Below are positions 8,423 to 17,110 of a stretch of 64,000 nucleotides of DNA, one piece after another. Position 1 is the stretch's first letter. Every line of letters starts with the position of its first letter. Both the position numbers and the translations under genes were made by a program. The notes below the pieces were generated by a model. The model was not told the DNA's origin. It made no database searches and saw only the letters and a program-made list of their open reading frames with translations. This stretch comes from Chloroflexota bacterium (GTDB lineage: Bacteria; Chloroflexota; Anaerolineae; Aggregatilineales; Phototrophicaceae): NCBI GenBank assembly GCA_020161935.1, contig JAIUNI010000014.1:95995-159994 (forward strand). Direction: 5' to 3'.

Positions 8423-9391
8423 ATGATGAATACGATACGGGTTCGCCGTCTTTCAGTCCTCGCCGCCGTGCTGGTGGCATCCGTCCTGCTGGTGCTGGTG
8501 CAGCCCGCGCTGGCGCAGAACCCCACACCGGCGGGCGAAACCGAGATCACGGGTGTGCTGGAAAGCATCAGCAGCGGCTCGATTGTGGTTTCGGGGCAGA
8601 CCATCAGCATCCTGAATGCTGAGGTCAATAACGTCCTCATTCTCGGCAGCACGGTAAAGGTACACGTCTCAACCGTGAACGGCACGCTGACGGCGCGTGA
8701 AGTCGAAACCACGACACGCACCAGCACCGGCGACAACAGCAGCACGAACGCCACCAACACGAATGCGAACGGCAACACAAATGCCAACGTCAACGGGAAC
8801 GTGAACACGAACGCCAATGGTAACGTGAACACGAACGGCAACGGGAACGTGAACACGAATACCAACGACAACAACGACAACCGCAGCGATAATACGTCAG
8901 GTGTCGCGCCAACCGTGACGGTACAGCAGGCGATTAATGTGGTGCTGGGCATTTACCCGACCACCCAAATTCAGAGCATCGAACTAACCACCAAGTTCGG
9001 CGGGACGCAGGTATGGGAAGTCAAAATCGGCGGCGGTATCGAGCTGAATATCGACGCGCAGTCGTCTGTTATCCTGACGATTGAACGCCGTGGTGATGAC
9101 GACGATCACGGTGGCTCGAATGGCAATAATAATGACAACGCCAACAGCAATACGGGCGGTGGAAACCTGAACAACAACGGCAGCACCAACGGTAATGGTA
9201 ACGACAACAACGACGACAACGGCGGGAACATCAATAACAACCGCAACGATAACAACAGGGGCAACGACAACGGTGACGATCACGGCGGGAATGACAACCG
9301 CGACGACGATGATGATCACGGCGGCAACAGCGGCCCCGGCGGTGGTGGGAACAGCGGCTCCGGTGGTGGCGGCAGCGACGATGACGATTAA
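8423..9391 (+). CDS. Secreted DUF5666-like/PepSY-like protein with acidic Asn/Gly tail
   Basis: The 322-residue protein starts at ATG 8423 with aaggag 5-10 nt upstream (a second ATG follows at 8426). Residues 1-33 are a signal peptide ending ALAQN. A small beta-barrel-like segment (about 37-92: ITGVLESISSGSIVVSG, then VLILGSTVKVHV) resembles DUF5666. After an Asn/Thr-rich stretch of NTNANGN repeats comes a second domain (about 170-225: YPTTQIQS, VWEVKIGGGIELNID, SVILTIE). This domain is clearly paralogous to the outer domain of the preceding anti-sigma-like protein, and both proteins end in the same Gly/Ser/Asp-rich tail. It is probably the secreted partner or target of that sigma/anti-sigma pair. 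A strong terminator follows directly. Confidence 0.75.
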   Translation: MMNTIRVRRLSVLAAVLVASVLLVLVQPALAQNPTPAGETEITGVLESISSGSIVVSGQTISILNAEVNNVLILGSTVKVHVSTVNGTLTAREVETTTRTSTGDNSSTNATNTNANGNTNANVNGNVNTNANGNVNTNGNGNVNTNTNDNNDNRSDNTSGVAPTVTVQQAINVVLGIYPTTQIQSIELTTKFGGTQVWEVKIGGGIELNIDAQSSVILTIERRGDDDDHGGSNGNNNDNANSNTGGGNLNNNGSTNGNGNDNNDDNGGNINNNRNDNNRGNDNGDDHGGNDNRDDDDDHGGNSGPGGGGNSGSGGGGSDDDD

Positions 9392-9418
9392 CCCGCACCG
9401 CTAACCGTCAAAGAATCA

Positions 9419-9456
9419 TAAAAAAAGCATCCGGCCTCAAAACCGGATGCTTTTTT
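9419..9456 (+). terminator. Rho-independent terminator after the sigma/anti-sigma cluster
   Basis: The stem aaaaaagcatccgg (9421-9434) pairs with ccggatgctttttt (9443-9456) around an 8-nt loop, with a T-run at the 3' arm. It lies about 30 nt after the stop at 9391. Confidence 0.9.
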
Positions 9457-9488
9457 GCTGTTGGGAGTGGATGAGCGGTGGAAGGGCG

Positions 9489-9746
9489 CTAGCCGTTCTG
9501 GTCGAGCGACCTACTCGCCTCAAGGTTCAGCGGCGGCAGGGTCATCCGCTGCTTATTACCGAAGTTCACCCGCTTCAGCCGTTCTTCTTGGAACGCCCAA
9601 TAAATCTTCTCGCAGTCTGCCGTGTCGTCCCCGTTTTGTTTGGCAGCGGTCAGGTTTTCGAGCGCCTTTTGAACGCAGCCGGTGAGTTCGCCGTTCGAGA
9701 GTTCGACAAGGGCATGATAAGTGGGTACTTCGCTGATGTTAATCAA
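9489..9746 (-). CDS. Small hypothetical protein (85 aa), possible helical hairpin
   Basis: The frame starts at TTG 9746, with ggag 9 nt upstream and a stop codon immediately upstream, so TTG is the only good start. The sequence is mostly helical and charged: ELSNGELTGCVQKALENL, then ADCEKIYWAFQEERLKRVN. The arrangement of a short helix, an AA-K-G turn and a long Glu/Arg helix is similar to the 67-residue protein at 56397-56600. No known family was recognised. It is expressed towards the convergent terminator at 9421-9456. Confidence 0.6.
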   Translation of the reverse strand: MINISEVPTYHALVELSNGELTGCVQKALENLTAAKQNGDDTADCEKIYWAFQEERLKRVNFGNKQRMTLPPLNLEASRSLDQNG

Positions 9747-9980
9747 TTGCTATGGCTCCAATTTGCTGTATGCGGCATGAGTACAATGTTAAAAGTTGCC
9801 AGCAAGGTTGTCATAGGCCAGTCAGGCTAATTTAGGCTAGGAGGTCGGTTGGATCGTACAAAAAGAGCGAATTGATGTGCGAATATTAAGGAGAAAATTA
9901 AAGTTTAGATACGTTTTTGTTCCTCTCATCAAAACTCATTTATATTCAGGTCATCGACTTTTTGACGAAATAGGATACAC

Positions 9981-10247
9981 ATGCCTTCCTTAGTGGATGC
10001 GCTGCCGCAAAGTATGCAACGCTTGGCTGATGCGACGATTTTTTATTACGGCGCGGACGTGGGGCGGCTGAACCTGCTGCCAGCCGATGCCGAATTCACG
10101 ATGGTCTACAGCCCGACCGGGAGCGAGGGTTGGCAGTCGGTACGCTACAGTGTATTCGATAACCAGAAGGGTTACGGCGTGCTGGAACGGCGGTCGCTGG
10201 ATATCGACGAGGTGGATTACTTCGAGCGGCTGCTCAAGACCGAGTAA
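9981..10247 (+). CDS. Small hypothetical protein (88 aa)
   Basis: ATG 9981 follows the weak site aggat. The protein has normal codon composition and reads as a small soluble alpha/beta protein (SLVDALPQSMQRLADATIFY, then YSPTGSEGWQSVRYSVFD and a C-terminal acidic helix DIDEVDYFERLLKTE). No family was recognised. A rho-independent terminator follows at 10340-10368. Between them lies the tRNA-like scrap on the other strand. Confidence 0.6.
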   Translation: MPSLVDALPQSMQRLADATIFYYGADVGRLNLLPADAEFTMVYSPTGSEGWQSVRYSVFDNQKGYGVLERRSLDIDEVDYFERLLKTE

Positions 10248-10250
10248 GTG

Positions 10251-10316
10251 TGGGACTCGCAGCGGGATTGAACCCGCCGTTCTGCCAGTCGAAATTAGGC
10301 CACCTGACTGCTCCCA
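10251..10316 (-). other. tRNA-like sequence, degenerate
   Basis: Read on the minus strand, this 66-nt stretch starts GGGAGCA and ends TGCGAGTCCCA. GGGA can pair with TCCC and GCA with TGC, leaving a 3-nt GAG bulge. A T-arm-like hairpin GCGGG-TTCAAT-CCCGC is perfect, but its loop has 6 nt instead of 7. GTCAG can pair with CTGGC in the middle. It is too short and irregular for a working tRNA, and no anticodon arm could be assigned. Possibly a remnant of a tRNA gene. Confidence 0.3.
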
Positions 10317-10339
10317 AACCGCTATGCCCATGCTAGGCT

Positions 10340-10368
10340 GACCGTATCCATATGGATGCGGTTTTTTA
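10340..10368 (+). terminator. Rho-independent terminator
   Basis: accgtatcc (10341-10349) pairs with ggatgcggt (10354-10362) with one G-T pair and a 4-nt loop, followed by a run of six T. It ends the transcript of the 88-residue protein. Confidence 0.8.
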
Positions 10369-10393
10369 TTTAGCACAGTAACGGATCAAAACA

Positions 10394-11764
10394 ATGAGAC
10401 ACTTCGACGCAATGATCGTTGGGGCAGGGCAGTCCGGGCCAGCGATGGCCCACTTTCTGGGCGATATGGGACAGAAAGTAGCCGTGGCGGAAGAAAAGCT
10501 GGTGGGCGGTTCCTGCGTCAACTTTGGCTGTACACCCAGCAAAACACTGATCGCCAGCGCACGGGCGATTTATACGGCGGGGCGGGGTGACGAGTTCGGC
10601 TTCAGCACCGGCAAGCTGACCGTCAACTTCGACCGTGTGATGGAACGCCAGCGCAATATCGTCACGGCGATGCGCGAACGCGGACGAGAGAAGCTGATGG
10701 AGATGAAGGGCGTAACCTTCTTCCACAACCGCGCCACGTTCATCAGCAAGAACGAAATGCAGGTGGGGGATGAAACCCTCACCGCCGACAAGATTTACCT
10801 GAACGTTGGCTCGCGGGCAGCCATTCCCGATATTGACGGCTTGAACAGCGTTCCCTACCTCACCAACCAATCAATCCTCGACCTGACCGAGCTGCCCAAG
10901 CACCTGATTATGCTGGGCGGCGGCTACATCAGCATGGAGTACGCGCAGGCATTCCGGCGCTTCGGCAGCGAGATCACGATCATCGAACCGGAAGGGCAGG
11001 TGTTGGGGCGCACCGATAAAGACGTGGCCGACTGCGCGAGGGAAATCCTCGAAAAAGAAGGTGTCAATTTCCTGCTCAAGCACAAGGCCGTGAAGGTCGA
11101 AAAACGTGGCCGCGAGGTGATCGTCCACGTCGAAAACAAAGGCAAGAGCAGTGAAGTCGTCGGCTCGCACCTGCTGGTCGCCGTCGGGCGCACACCCAAC
11201 AGTGACACGCTCAAGGTCGAGAACGCCGGTATCAAGCTCGATGAAAAAGGGTATATCACGGTCGATAACCACCTGCGGACGAACGTTGACGGCATCTACG
11301 TGCTGGGCGAGGCCAACGGCAGGGGCGCGTTCACCCATACCAGCTACAACGATTTCGAAATCGCGTCGGACAACCTCAACGGCGGCAAGCGCAAAATCTC
11401 TGACCGCATCCTGACGTACGGCGTGTTCATCGACCCCTCGATTGCCCACGTCGGCATGACCGAGGCCGAGGTGCGCGAAAGCGGGGCGAAGGCGCTCATC
11501 GGCAAGATGGAGATGAGTAAGGTCAACCGCGCCACCGAGTTCGGGCAGGAAGACGGCTTCATGAAGGTGCTGGTTGACGCGGAGAATGAGCGTTTCCTCG
11601 GCGCGACCATCATTGGCTTGGGCAGCGACGAACTCATCCACTCGATCACCGATTTGATGTACGCCAAAGCGCCCTACACGGTGATGAAGAACGCCGTCCA
11701 CATTCACCCGACCGTTTCCGAACTGCTGCCCACGCTGCTGGGCATGTTGGAACCGCTGAAATAA
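10394..11764 (+). CDS. FAD-dependent pyridine nucleotide-disulfide oxidoreductase (MerA/dihydrolipoamide dehydrogenase-like)
   Basis: The 456-residue protein has the full class I flavoprotein disulfide reductase layout: FAD-binding GAGQSG (residues 10-15), redox-active GGSCVNFGCTPSKT (Cys41 and Cys46), NAD(P)-binding GGGYISMEYA near 175, the second FAD motif TNVDGIYVLGEANG near 300, and a C-terminal dimerisation domain ending in HIHPTVSELLP with the catalytic His. It lacks the N-terminal heavy-metal domain and the C-terminal Cys pair of true mercuric reductase. It is also not next to pyruvate dehydrogenase genes. The substrate could be a low-molecular disulfide or a lipoyl protein; function beyond the family is unclear. 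It stands alone as a transcription unit. Confidence 0.85.
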   Translation: MRHFDAMIVGAGQSGPAMAHFLGDMGQKVAVAEEKLVGGSCVNFGCTPSKTLIASARAIYTAGRGDEFGFSTGKLTVNFDRVMERQRNIVTAMRERGREKLMEMKGVTFFHNRATFISKNEMQVGDETLTADKIYLNVGSRAAIPDIDGLNSVPYLTNQSILDLTELPKHLIMLGGGYISMEYAQAFRRFGSEITIIEPEGQVLGRTDKDVADCAREILEKEGVNFLLKHKAVKVEKRGREVIVHVENKGKSSEVVGSHLLVAVGRTPNSDTLKVENAGIKLDEKGYITVDNHLRTNVDGIYVLGEANGRGAFTHTSYNDFEIASDNLNGGKRKISDRILTYGVFIDPSIAHVGMTEAEVRESGAKALIGKMEMSKVNRATEFGQEDGFMKVLVDAENERFLGATIIGLGSDELIHSITDLMYAKAPYTVMKNAVHIHPTVSELLPTLLGMLEPLK

Positions 11765-11799
11765 GCAACCCAATTCAGCCTCTCTGTGTGATGAGTGTG

Positions 11800-12075
11800 G
11801 TTTGGTGGCGCGGATGAGAAAATGGTGTTTGCAATTGGTGACGCGGACGAGATGTATCTCGTCCCTACATCAAAAACTCCGCATTTTCTCTGCGTTCTCC
11901 GCGTCTCTGCGGTTCAATCTCTCCGTATTCTCTGTGTCCTCTGTGGTTAATCTCTCCGCATTGTTCTTGGCGTTCTTGGCGACTTGGCGGTTCAATCTCT
12001 CCGTATTCTCTGCGTCCTCCGCGTCTCTGCGGTTGAATCCTCTCCGCTTTTCTCTGCGGTTCAATCGCCTTCTCT
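11800..12075. repeat. Interspersed repeats: palindrome plus R1 repeat block
   Basis: A palindrome of the GACGAGAT-GT-ATCTCGTC form lies near 11846-11866. It is followed by a block of the window's main repeat family (called R1 here), in minus orientation: words such as ctctgcggttcaatctctcc, gcgacttggcggttcaatc and ctctgtggttaatc. Read on the other strand it translates into Asn-Arg-Arg-Asp-Ala-Glu-like peptides, which is an artefact of the repeat. No gene was found. Confidence 0.85.
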
Positions 12076-12162
12076 GATTAAAACCATTTGCGATCCGCTG
12101 GTTTGCTTATGCTGCTCGATAGGCAGATACTAGAATAGCACCGGATCATGCAAAGGGTTTTT

Positions 12163-13401
12163 ATGTTGAATAATGGGACAAGTAACCGTCTCTTAACGGT
12201 TTTATTTATCGCACAAAGTTTGTTTTCCGCCGCGCAAATCTCGGTCATTACGCTGCTGGCGATTGTCGCCGTGCGGCTGGCGGGGACGGAAGCCGTGGCG
12301 GGTGTACCATCCTCCACGACCACCTTCTCACAGGCGCTGGCGGCCTTGCCCATCGCCCTGTTGATGTCCCGCTACGGGCGGCGCTTGGGGCTGACGTTGG
12401 GTTATGCCGTCGGCGCGTTGGGTGGCCTCGTCGGGATGTTGGCGGTCGCCACTGGCAGCTTCCCGATATTGGTGGCGAGTGCCGTACTGATCGGCGCGGC
12501 GCGGGGCAGCGCGGAGCAGGGGCGTTTCGCGGCGGGGGAGCTGTTCCCCGAAGCGGCACGGGCGCGGATGATCGGGCGGGTGGTGTTCGCCGGAACCATC
12601 GGCGCAATCGTCGGGCCAGCGCTGGTCACACCGAGCGGGCATCTTCTGGTAAGCATCGGTCAGGATGCCGATATGGGGCCGTGGGCGGTGGCTTTCGCCT
12701 TCAGTACGCTTTCGGCGCTGCTCATCTTCTTCCTGCTGCGGCCTGATCCGCTGGTGATCGCTCGTTCCATCGCCGCGACCGAAACCCACGAAGCCGAAGT
12801 CGAGCAAATCGTCCGTCCGGTGGGGACACTCTTGCGGCTGCCAAAGGTGCAGTTGGCGATTGTCTCCGCCATTCTCTTTCAGTCGGTCATGGTCATCCTC
12901 ATGGTGATGACCCCCCTCTACATGAATCACCACAATCACGGGCGGGAAAATATCTCGCTGGTGATCGCCATGCACACGCTCGGCATGTACGGCCTCTCGG
13001 CGCTGACCGGCTACCTCATCGACCGTTTCGGGCGCATCGTCATGTTGTACGTCGGCGCGGCGACCGTCATTCTATCGGCGGTGCTGTCGCCGCTTTCGGT
13101 TGACCAGTACATCCTGTCGCTCACGCTGTTCCTGCTCGGCTTGGGCTGGAACTTCGGCTACGTCGCTAGTTCGTCGCTGCTGGCGGACACCCTGCGCGGG
13201 CCGGAACGGGTGCGGATACAGGGCATCAACGAGTCGCTGGTATTCCTGTTCGCGGGGTTTGGCAGCCTCGCGGCTGGCCCGTTGTTCGCTAATGGTGGCT
13301 ACGCGGCGGTCAGCAACGCCGGTATCGTGCTGACCATCGTTTATGTGGGCTTGGTCTGGCTGCTCGGTCGCCCACAGATCGAGCCTCCACTGCCCGCATA
13401 A
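12163..13401 (+). CDS. Major facilitator superfamily transporter
   Basis: The 412-residue protein has about 12 hydrophobic segments. The loop between TM2 and TM3 carries MSRYGRRLGLTLGY, and the corresponding loop of the second half has LIDRFGRIVMLYVG; both match the MFS A-motif. I prefer ATG 12163 because aaaggg lies 5 nt upstream; ATG 12148 is possible, but a TAGAAT box at 12131-12136 would place the transcript start too close to it. The long loop between the halves (about 195-225) is charged. Substrate unknown; the closest general type is an exporter-like MFS. The R1 repeat begins about 15 nt after the stop. Confidence 0.85.
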   Translation: MLNNGTSNRLLTVLFIAQSLFSAAQISVITLLAIVAVRLAGTEAVAGVPSSTTTFSQALAALPIALLMSRYGRRLGLTLGYAVGALGGLVGMLAVATGSFPILVASAVLIGAARGSAEQGRFAAGELFPEAARARMIGRVVFAGTIGAIVGPALVTPSGHLLVSIGQDADMGPWAVAFAFSTLSALLIFFLLRPDPLVIARSIAATETHEAEVEQIVRPVGTLLRLPKVQLAIVSAILFQSVMVILMVMTPLYMNHHNHGRENISLVIAMHTLGMYGLSALTGYLIDRFGRIVMLYVGAATVILSAVLSPLSVDQYILSLTLFLLGLGWNFGYVASSSLLADTLRGPERVRIQGINESLVFLFAGFGSLAAGPLFANGGYAAVSNAGIVLTIVYVGLVWLLGRPQIEPPLPA

Positions 13402-13730
13402 ATAGCCTTCGTATTCTCCGCGTCTCTGCGGTTCAATCGTCTTTGTATTCTCTTGGCGACTTGGCGGTTAATCTTCTCCGCCTTTCTCTGCGTTCCTCCG
13501 CGTCTCTGCGGTTAATCGTCTTTGTATTGTCTTGGCGTACTTGGCGACTTGGCGGTTAATCTTCTCCGCATTCCCTTTGCGCCTTTGCCTCTTCGCGCCT
13601 TTGCGCCTTTGCGTTTTGTTTCGCTTTCTCTGCGGTTCAATCGTCTTTGTATTGTCTTGGCGTACTTGGCGACTTGGCGGTTAACTCTCTCCGTCTTTCT
13701 CTGCGTTCCTCCGCGTCTCTGCGGTTAATC
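13402..13730. repeat. R1 repeat block reaching into the end of the nitronate monooxygenase gene
   Basis: The gap between the MFS gene and the next gene consists almost wholly of R1 words in minus orientation (ctctgcggttcaatcg, cttggcgacttggcggttaa, tgcgcctttgcgttttg) in several copies. The right-hand copy ends in gcggttaatc at 13721-13730, and its TTA is the stop codon of the minus-strand gene that ends at 13725. Confidence 0.85.
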
Positions 13731-14792
13731 TTCGCTGTCTTTCCGCCATTCCTCCACCAGCACCGCCACCAATTCGCCAGCCGGTAACGCCCGTGCCAGC
13801 GGCGCACCTTGCCCCGCCCACTGCACCGCGAAATCGGTATTCCCGTGGGCGAGGGCCGCACTTTGCAGCGCCTTCACCGCGTCATACGCAATCGGGTAAT
13901 CAGGCAGCGCGGGTCGGCCTGCCGCGTCCACATCGGTGAACAGGCGGTTGACCATGCCCCGCGCTGGACGACCGGAAATCGCCGCCGTGACCGCCGTATG
14001 ATAAGCACGTTCGCTCGCCAACGCCGCGCGGTAGGCCGCATTCGCTGACGACTCCGGGCAGGGGATGAACGCCGTTCCCATCTGGACACCCGCCGCGCCT
14101 AACCGCATGGCTGCCGCGATCCCTTGCCCGTTCATGATGCCACCCGCCGCGATGACTGGCAGGGCTGACCGTGCCGCTAGAAGCTGCACCAGCGCAAAGG
14201 TGCCAAGCTGCTGGTCGGCTTCCGGCTCGAACACGCCACGGTGACCACCTGCCTCGATCCCCTGAGCGATAACCGCATCCACACCGGCTGCCGTGATTCG
14301 GTCGGCTTCATCCGGCGTGGTGGCGCAGGCCAGCGTTACGATGCCTGCCTCGCGCAGTGCCTGTATCCACTCGCGGGAGGGCAGGCCAAAGTGGAAGCTG
14401 ACCACCGCCGGACGCTCAGTCAGCAGCACTTCGAACATCGCTTCGTTGCCAACGAACGTGTCATAACCGCCGACGAGGGCAGTGGGTAGCTGTGCGTCGA
14501 ACTCGGCGAAGAACGGCGCGAGATAATCCAGCCATGCCGCCTCCCGCGCCGCGTCCGCCACGCCCGTTTGGTGGCAAAACAGGTTGACGTTGAACGGCTG
14601 ATCCGTCAGCGCCCGTGTCGCGTGGATCAAACCCCGCGCCTGTTCGGGGTTGCTCGCGCCCAGCCCAATCGAACCCAGCGCCCCCGCGTTCGAAACCGCC
14701 GCCGCGAGCTGCGGTGTGGAAACCCCCACCATCGGCGCTTGAATAATCGGGTACTGCACCTTCAACAAACGGAGCAGAGCATCAGTCGTCAT
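13725..14792 (-). CDS. Nitronate monooxygenase (2-nitropropane dioxygenase family)
   Basis: The 355-residue FMN-dependent TIM-barrel protein begins at ATG 14792 behind aggag. Landmarks are YPIIQAPMVGVSTPQLAAAV at residues 14-33, GALGSIGLG (38-46), VSFHFGLP (about 130-137), GIEAGGHRG (about 183-191, with the catalytic-type His), and the phosphate-binding strands PVIAAGGIMNG and GAAGVQMGTAF (about 217-250). It oxidises alkyl nitronates to carbonyl compounds and nitrite, a detoxification reaction. FabK-type enoyl reductases share the fold, but the gene is not in a fatty-acid cluster. The last residues WRKDSED and the stop lie at the edge of an R1 repeat, whose TTAACCGC supplies the TAA. Confidence 0.85.
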   Translation of the reverse strand: MTTDALLRLLKVQYPIIQAPMVGVSTPQLAAAVSNAGALGSIGLGASNPEQARGLIHATRALTDQPFNVNLFCHQTGVADAAREAAWLDYLAPFFAEFDAQLPTALVGGYDTFVGNEAMFEVLLTERPAVVSFHFGLPSREWIQALREAGIVTLACATTPDEADRITAAGVDAVIAQGIEAGGHRGVFEPEADQQLGTFALVQLLAARSALPVIAAGGIMNGQGIAAAMRLGAAGVQMGTAFIPCPESSANAAYRAALASERAYHTAVTAAISGRPARGMVNRLFTDVDAAGRPALPDYPIAYDAVKALQSAALAHGNTDFAVQWAGQGAPLARALPAGELVAVLVEEWRKDSED

Positions 14793-14884
14793 ATCAACAC
14801 TCCTGTAGTCAACAGTAATCAGTAGATACTACCGCTTTTGCTGAGGGTTAAAAACAGGGTTTGCCACCCGCAAACCCCTACATC

Positions 14885-14985
14885 CTCACCGCTTTTCTCT
14901 GCGTTCCTCCGCGCCTCTGCGGTTAAACTGTCTCTGCCTTGAACTTGGCGTACTTGGCGACTTGGCGGTTAAATCTCTCCGTCTT
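14885..14985. repeat. R1 repeat at the 3' end of the Hsp70-like gene
   Basis: Minus-orientation R1 block (tctgcgttcctccgcgcctc, tacttggcgacttggcggtt). The TTA at 14969-14971 within the repeat edge gcggttaaat is the stop codon of the Hsp70-like gene. The codons just before it are repetitive AEK/EKD codons. Confidence 0.85.
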
Positions 14986-16807
14986 TCTCCGCCTTCTCCG
15001 CTTTCTTCTCCAAGATCACGATATACGGCGCTTCGAGTTTGCCCTTCGCCCCGGCTGCCGCGTTCCCGCCCAGCACCACCTCGCCAGCGGGGAAGTCCTG
15101 CCGGTAGATTTGCAGCCGCCGCACGCCGTACCACTCGTCCTCGATTTCCAGCGTGAAGTCCTCCAGTTGGGTGAACTCGCGCAGCCAGTTCGGCAGGCTG
15201 GCCGCGCCCGTGCCGTAGGCCACGTACACCCGCGCCGGATGCGCCAGCGTGAACCGCAGGAAATCATCGGCCTTCTGGTCGCGGTCGGTGTAGGCGGGCA
15301 TGATCGTCGGGAAGCCGCTGAGTTCCACCGGCAGCCGGCGCAGCACCGTGTCTTGGTCGATGAAGCACCGTTGATTGATGCCCAGCATGTAGGTTTTATA
15401 AGTCGCCGGTTCGTTGACCGTCACCAGCTCGGTGGGCTGCCCGACGTACTTGCCGCGATAATTCCCGCGCAGGCCGCCGTCCTCGTGGGCGATGATGCTC
15501 AGGCCGCCCACCACCGACACCAGCGGGTCCATATCGCGGATTTTCTCCGCGCCGAATTGATCCGCCAGCAGCTTGACGAAGGCCGGAACCAGCGACGAAC
15601 CGCCCGTTCGCAGCACCACGTCGATCTGGTCAGCCGTCAGCGCCGCTTCTTCCAGCACCGCGTCCAAGCCTTCCTTCACCCGCTTGACCTCGGCCTTAAT
15701 CATCGACTCGAACTGCCAGCGCGTGATGTATTCGAAGATGCGGATTTTGTCCTGCTGGAACTTGAGCGTCGTCCCCATCTTGGTCGACAGTTCCTTCTTC
15801 ACGCCCTCGATGGCTTGGAACAGGTTGTAGCCGAGGTTCAGCGTCACCAGCGACCGCAGCGCGTCAATCGTTTCGGGGTGTTTGCTCGTCGCCCGCAGGT
15901 TCCGCAGCGTGTCCTCGTGGTGCGGGCGTGAGAGTTCCGGCATCGTCTGCCAATCCGCCAGCATATCCACGAACTCGTGGGGCAGGTGGAGGTTGCGGCT
16001 GGGGTCTTCACCGAAGTACTTCAACAGCGACTGCATCATTCGCTTGTCGAGGTCATCCCCGCCGACCAGCACACCGCGCGTCGCCAGCACCCGCGGCGTG
16101 ATCCCAGCGCCCACCTCGGCCACCGTCAGGTCGAGCGTACCCCCGCCGAAGTCGAACACCAGCGCCATCGTGCGTTCGGCGGTCGCCGTGTGGTAGACGT
16201 ACAGCGCCCCAATCGGCTCGGCCTGAAAGCTGATCTGCTTGAAGCCCACGCTCAAGGCCGCCTTGTAGATGATCTCCTCGGCGCGGTTGGACACCCAATC
16301 TTTCTCTGAGAACTTCACCGGGCGACCGATGACCACTTCGGCGCATTCCTGCCCAAGCTGTTCCTCGGCAGCCGCTTTCAACTTGCCCAGCACCAGCGCG
16401 ATCAGCTCGTCCAGCGTATAGTAGCGGTCGAAGATTTGCGTCCCGTTGTACTGCTCGTTGCGGAGACCCGTTTTGATGGATTGGAGCAGCCGCCCATAGG
16501 CCGCATCGTCGAAGGTGACGTAGATATTTTCGCTCACGAGGATCGGACTGCTGCCCGTGGAGGCGACCCAGTATTCCAGCGTTCCCGCTTGACGGCTGCG
16601 CCAGCGGACGGCGCGCCCCGATTCGCGCTCGACATATTCGGCGCTGGCTTCTAACCCCATTTTGGCATGGTGTTCACGGTCGATGTAGAGCAAAGAGGGC
16701 AGGATTGCCGAGGCTTCCGGCTGGTGGATTTCGATGGGGTGCAGGCGCTCACCATCATAAATCGCGGCGGCAGAATTGGTCGTTCCAAAATCGATTCCTA
16801 AGCGCAT
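14969..16807 (-). CDS. Hsp70-family (YegD-like) actin-fold ATPase
   Basis: The 612-residue protein opens with the phosphate-1 motif LGIDFGTTNS (3-12). It continues with QAEPIGALYVYH near 200, the phosphate-2 motif VFDFGGGTLDLTVAEVG near 218, and the adenosine motif VLRTGGSSLVPAFVKLL near 410. These make a complete Hsp70/actin nucleotide-binding domain. There is no standard substrate-binding domain. After residue 430 come a linker and a C-terminal beta domain (about 505-600: ARVYVAYGTGAASLPNWL, then a GVRRLQIYRQDFPAGEVVLGG). The family includes E. coli YegD and many single-gene Hsp70 relatives without DnaJ/GrpE neighbours, as here. Client unknown. The tail KKAEKAEKDGEI leads into a repeat that supplies the stop codon. 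Confidence 0.8.
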   Translation of the reverse strand: MRLGIDFGTTNSAAAIYDGERLHPIEIHQPEASAILPSLLYIDREHHAKMGLEASAEYVERESGRAVRWRSRQAGTLEYWVASTGSSPILVSENIYVTFDDAAYGRLLQSIKTGLRNEQYNGTQIFDRYYTLDELIALVLGKLKAAAEEQLGQECAEVVIGRPVKFSEKDWVSNRAEEIIYKAALSVGFKQISFQAEPIGALYVYHTATAERTMALVFDFGGGTLDLTVAEVGAGITPRVLATRGVLVGGDDLDKRMMQSLLKYFGEDPSRNLHLPHEFVDMLADWQTMPELSRPHHEDTLRNLRATSKHPETIDALRSLVTLNLGYNLFQAIEGVKKELSTKMGTTLKFQQDKIRIFEYITRWQFESMIKAEVKRVKEGLDAVLEEAALTADQIDVVLRTGGSSLVPAFVKLLADQFGAEKIRDMDPLVSVVGGLSIIAHEDGGLRGNYRGKYVGQPTELVTVNEPATYKTYMLGINQRCFIDQDTVLRRLPVELSGFPTIMPAYTDRDQKADDFLRFTLAHPARVYVAYGTGAASLPNWLREFTQLEDFTLEIEDEWYGVRRLQIYRQDFPAGEVVLGGNAAAGAKGKLEAPYIVILEKKAEKAEKDGEI

Positions 16808-17110
16808 GAAGGTTCCTCGTCTTTAGGTGATATTTCGGACAAAACGTATGTAGATTTGGGTCAAAAGGGGATCGATTTTAGCACGCGCCGCCCGCGAAAC
16901 CTAGACCCGATCTGAGCCATCTTTAACCGCAGAGGCACAGAAGCAGTCCGTAGTCTTTAGTCGACAGTCATTAGTCAAAAGCCAATACAGATGAACCACA
17001 GAGACGCGGAGGGCACAGAGAATACAGAGCGATTTAACCGCAGAGACGCGGAGGAACGCAGAGAAAGGCGGAGAAGATTAACCGCCAAGTCGCCAAGAAC
17101 GCCAAGAGGT
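16808..17110. repeat. Promoter-proximal gap with R1 repeat block
   Basis: The first 110 bp upstream of the Hsp70-like gene carry no repeat. From about 16920 R1 words appear in plus orientation (gatttaaccgcagagacgcg, agattaaccgccaagtcgcc). A short stretch of gtagtctttagtcgacagtc-type sequence lies at about 16948-16978; similar wording returns around 18229-18255. No gene found. Confidence 0.8.

Noticed and set aside
11870..12064. Open frame reading NRRDAEDAENTERLNRQVAK
   Set aside because: Translation of the R1 interspersed repeat; the same peptide wording turns up wherever R1 occurs, in many bacterial genomes, and is not a gene.
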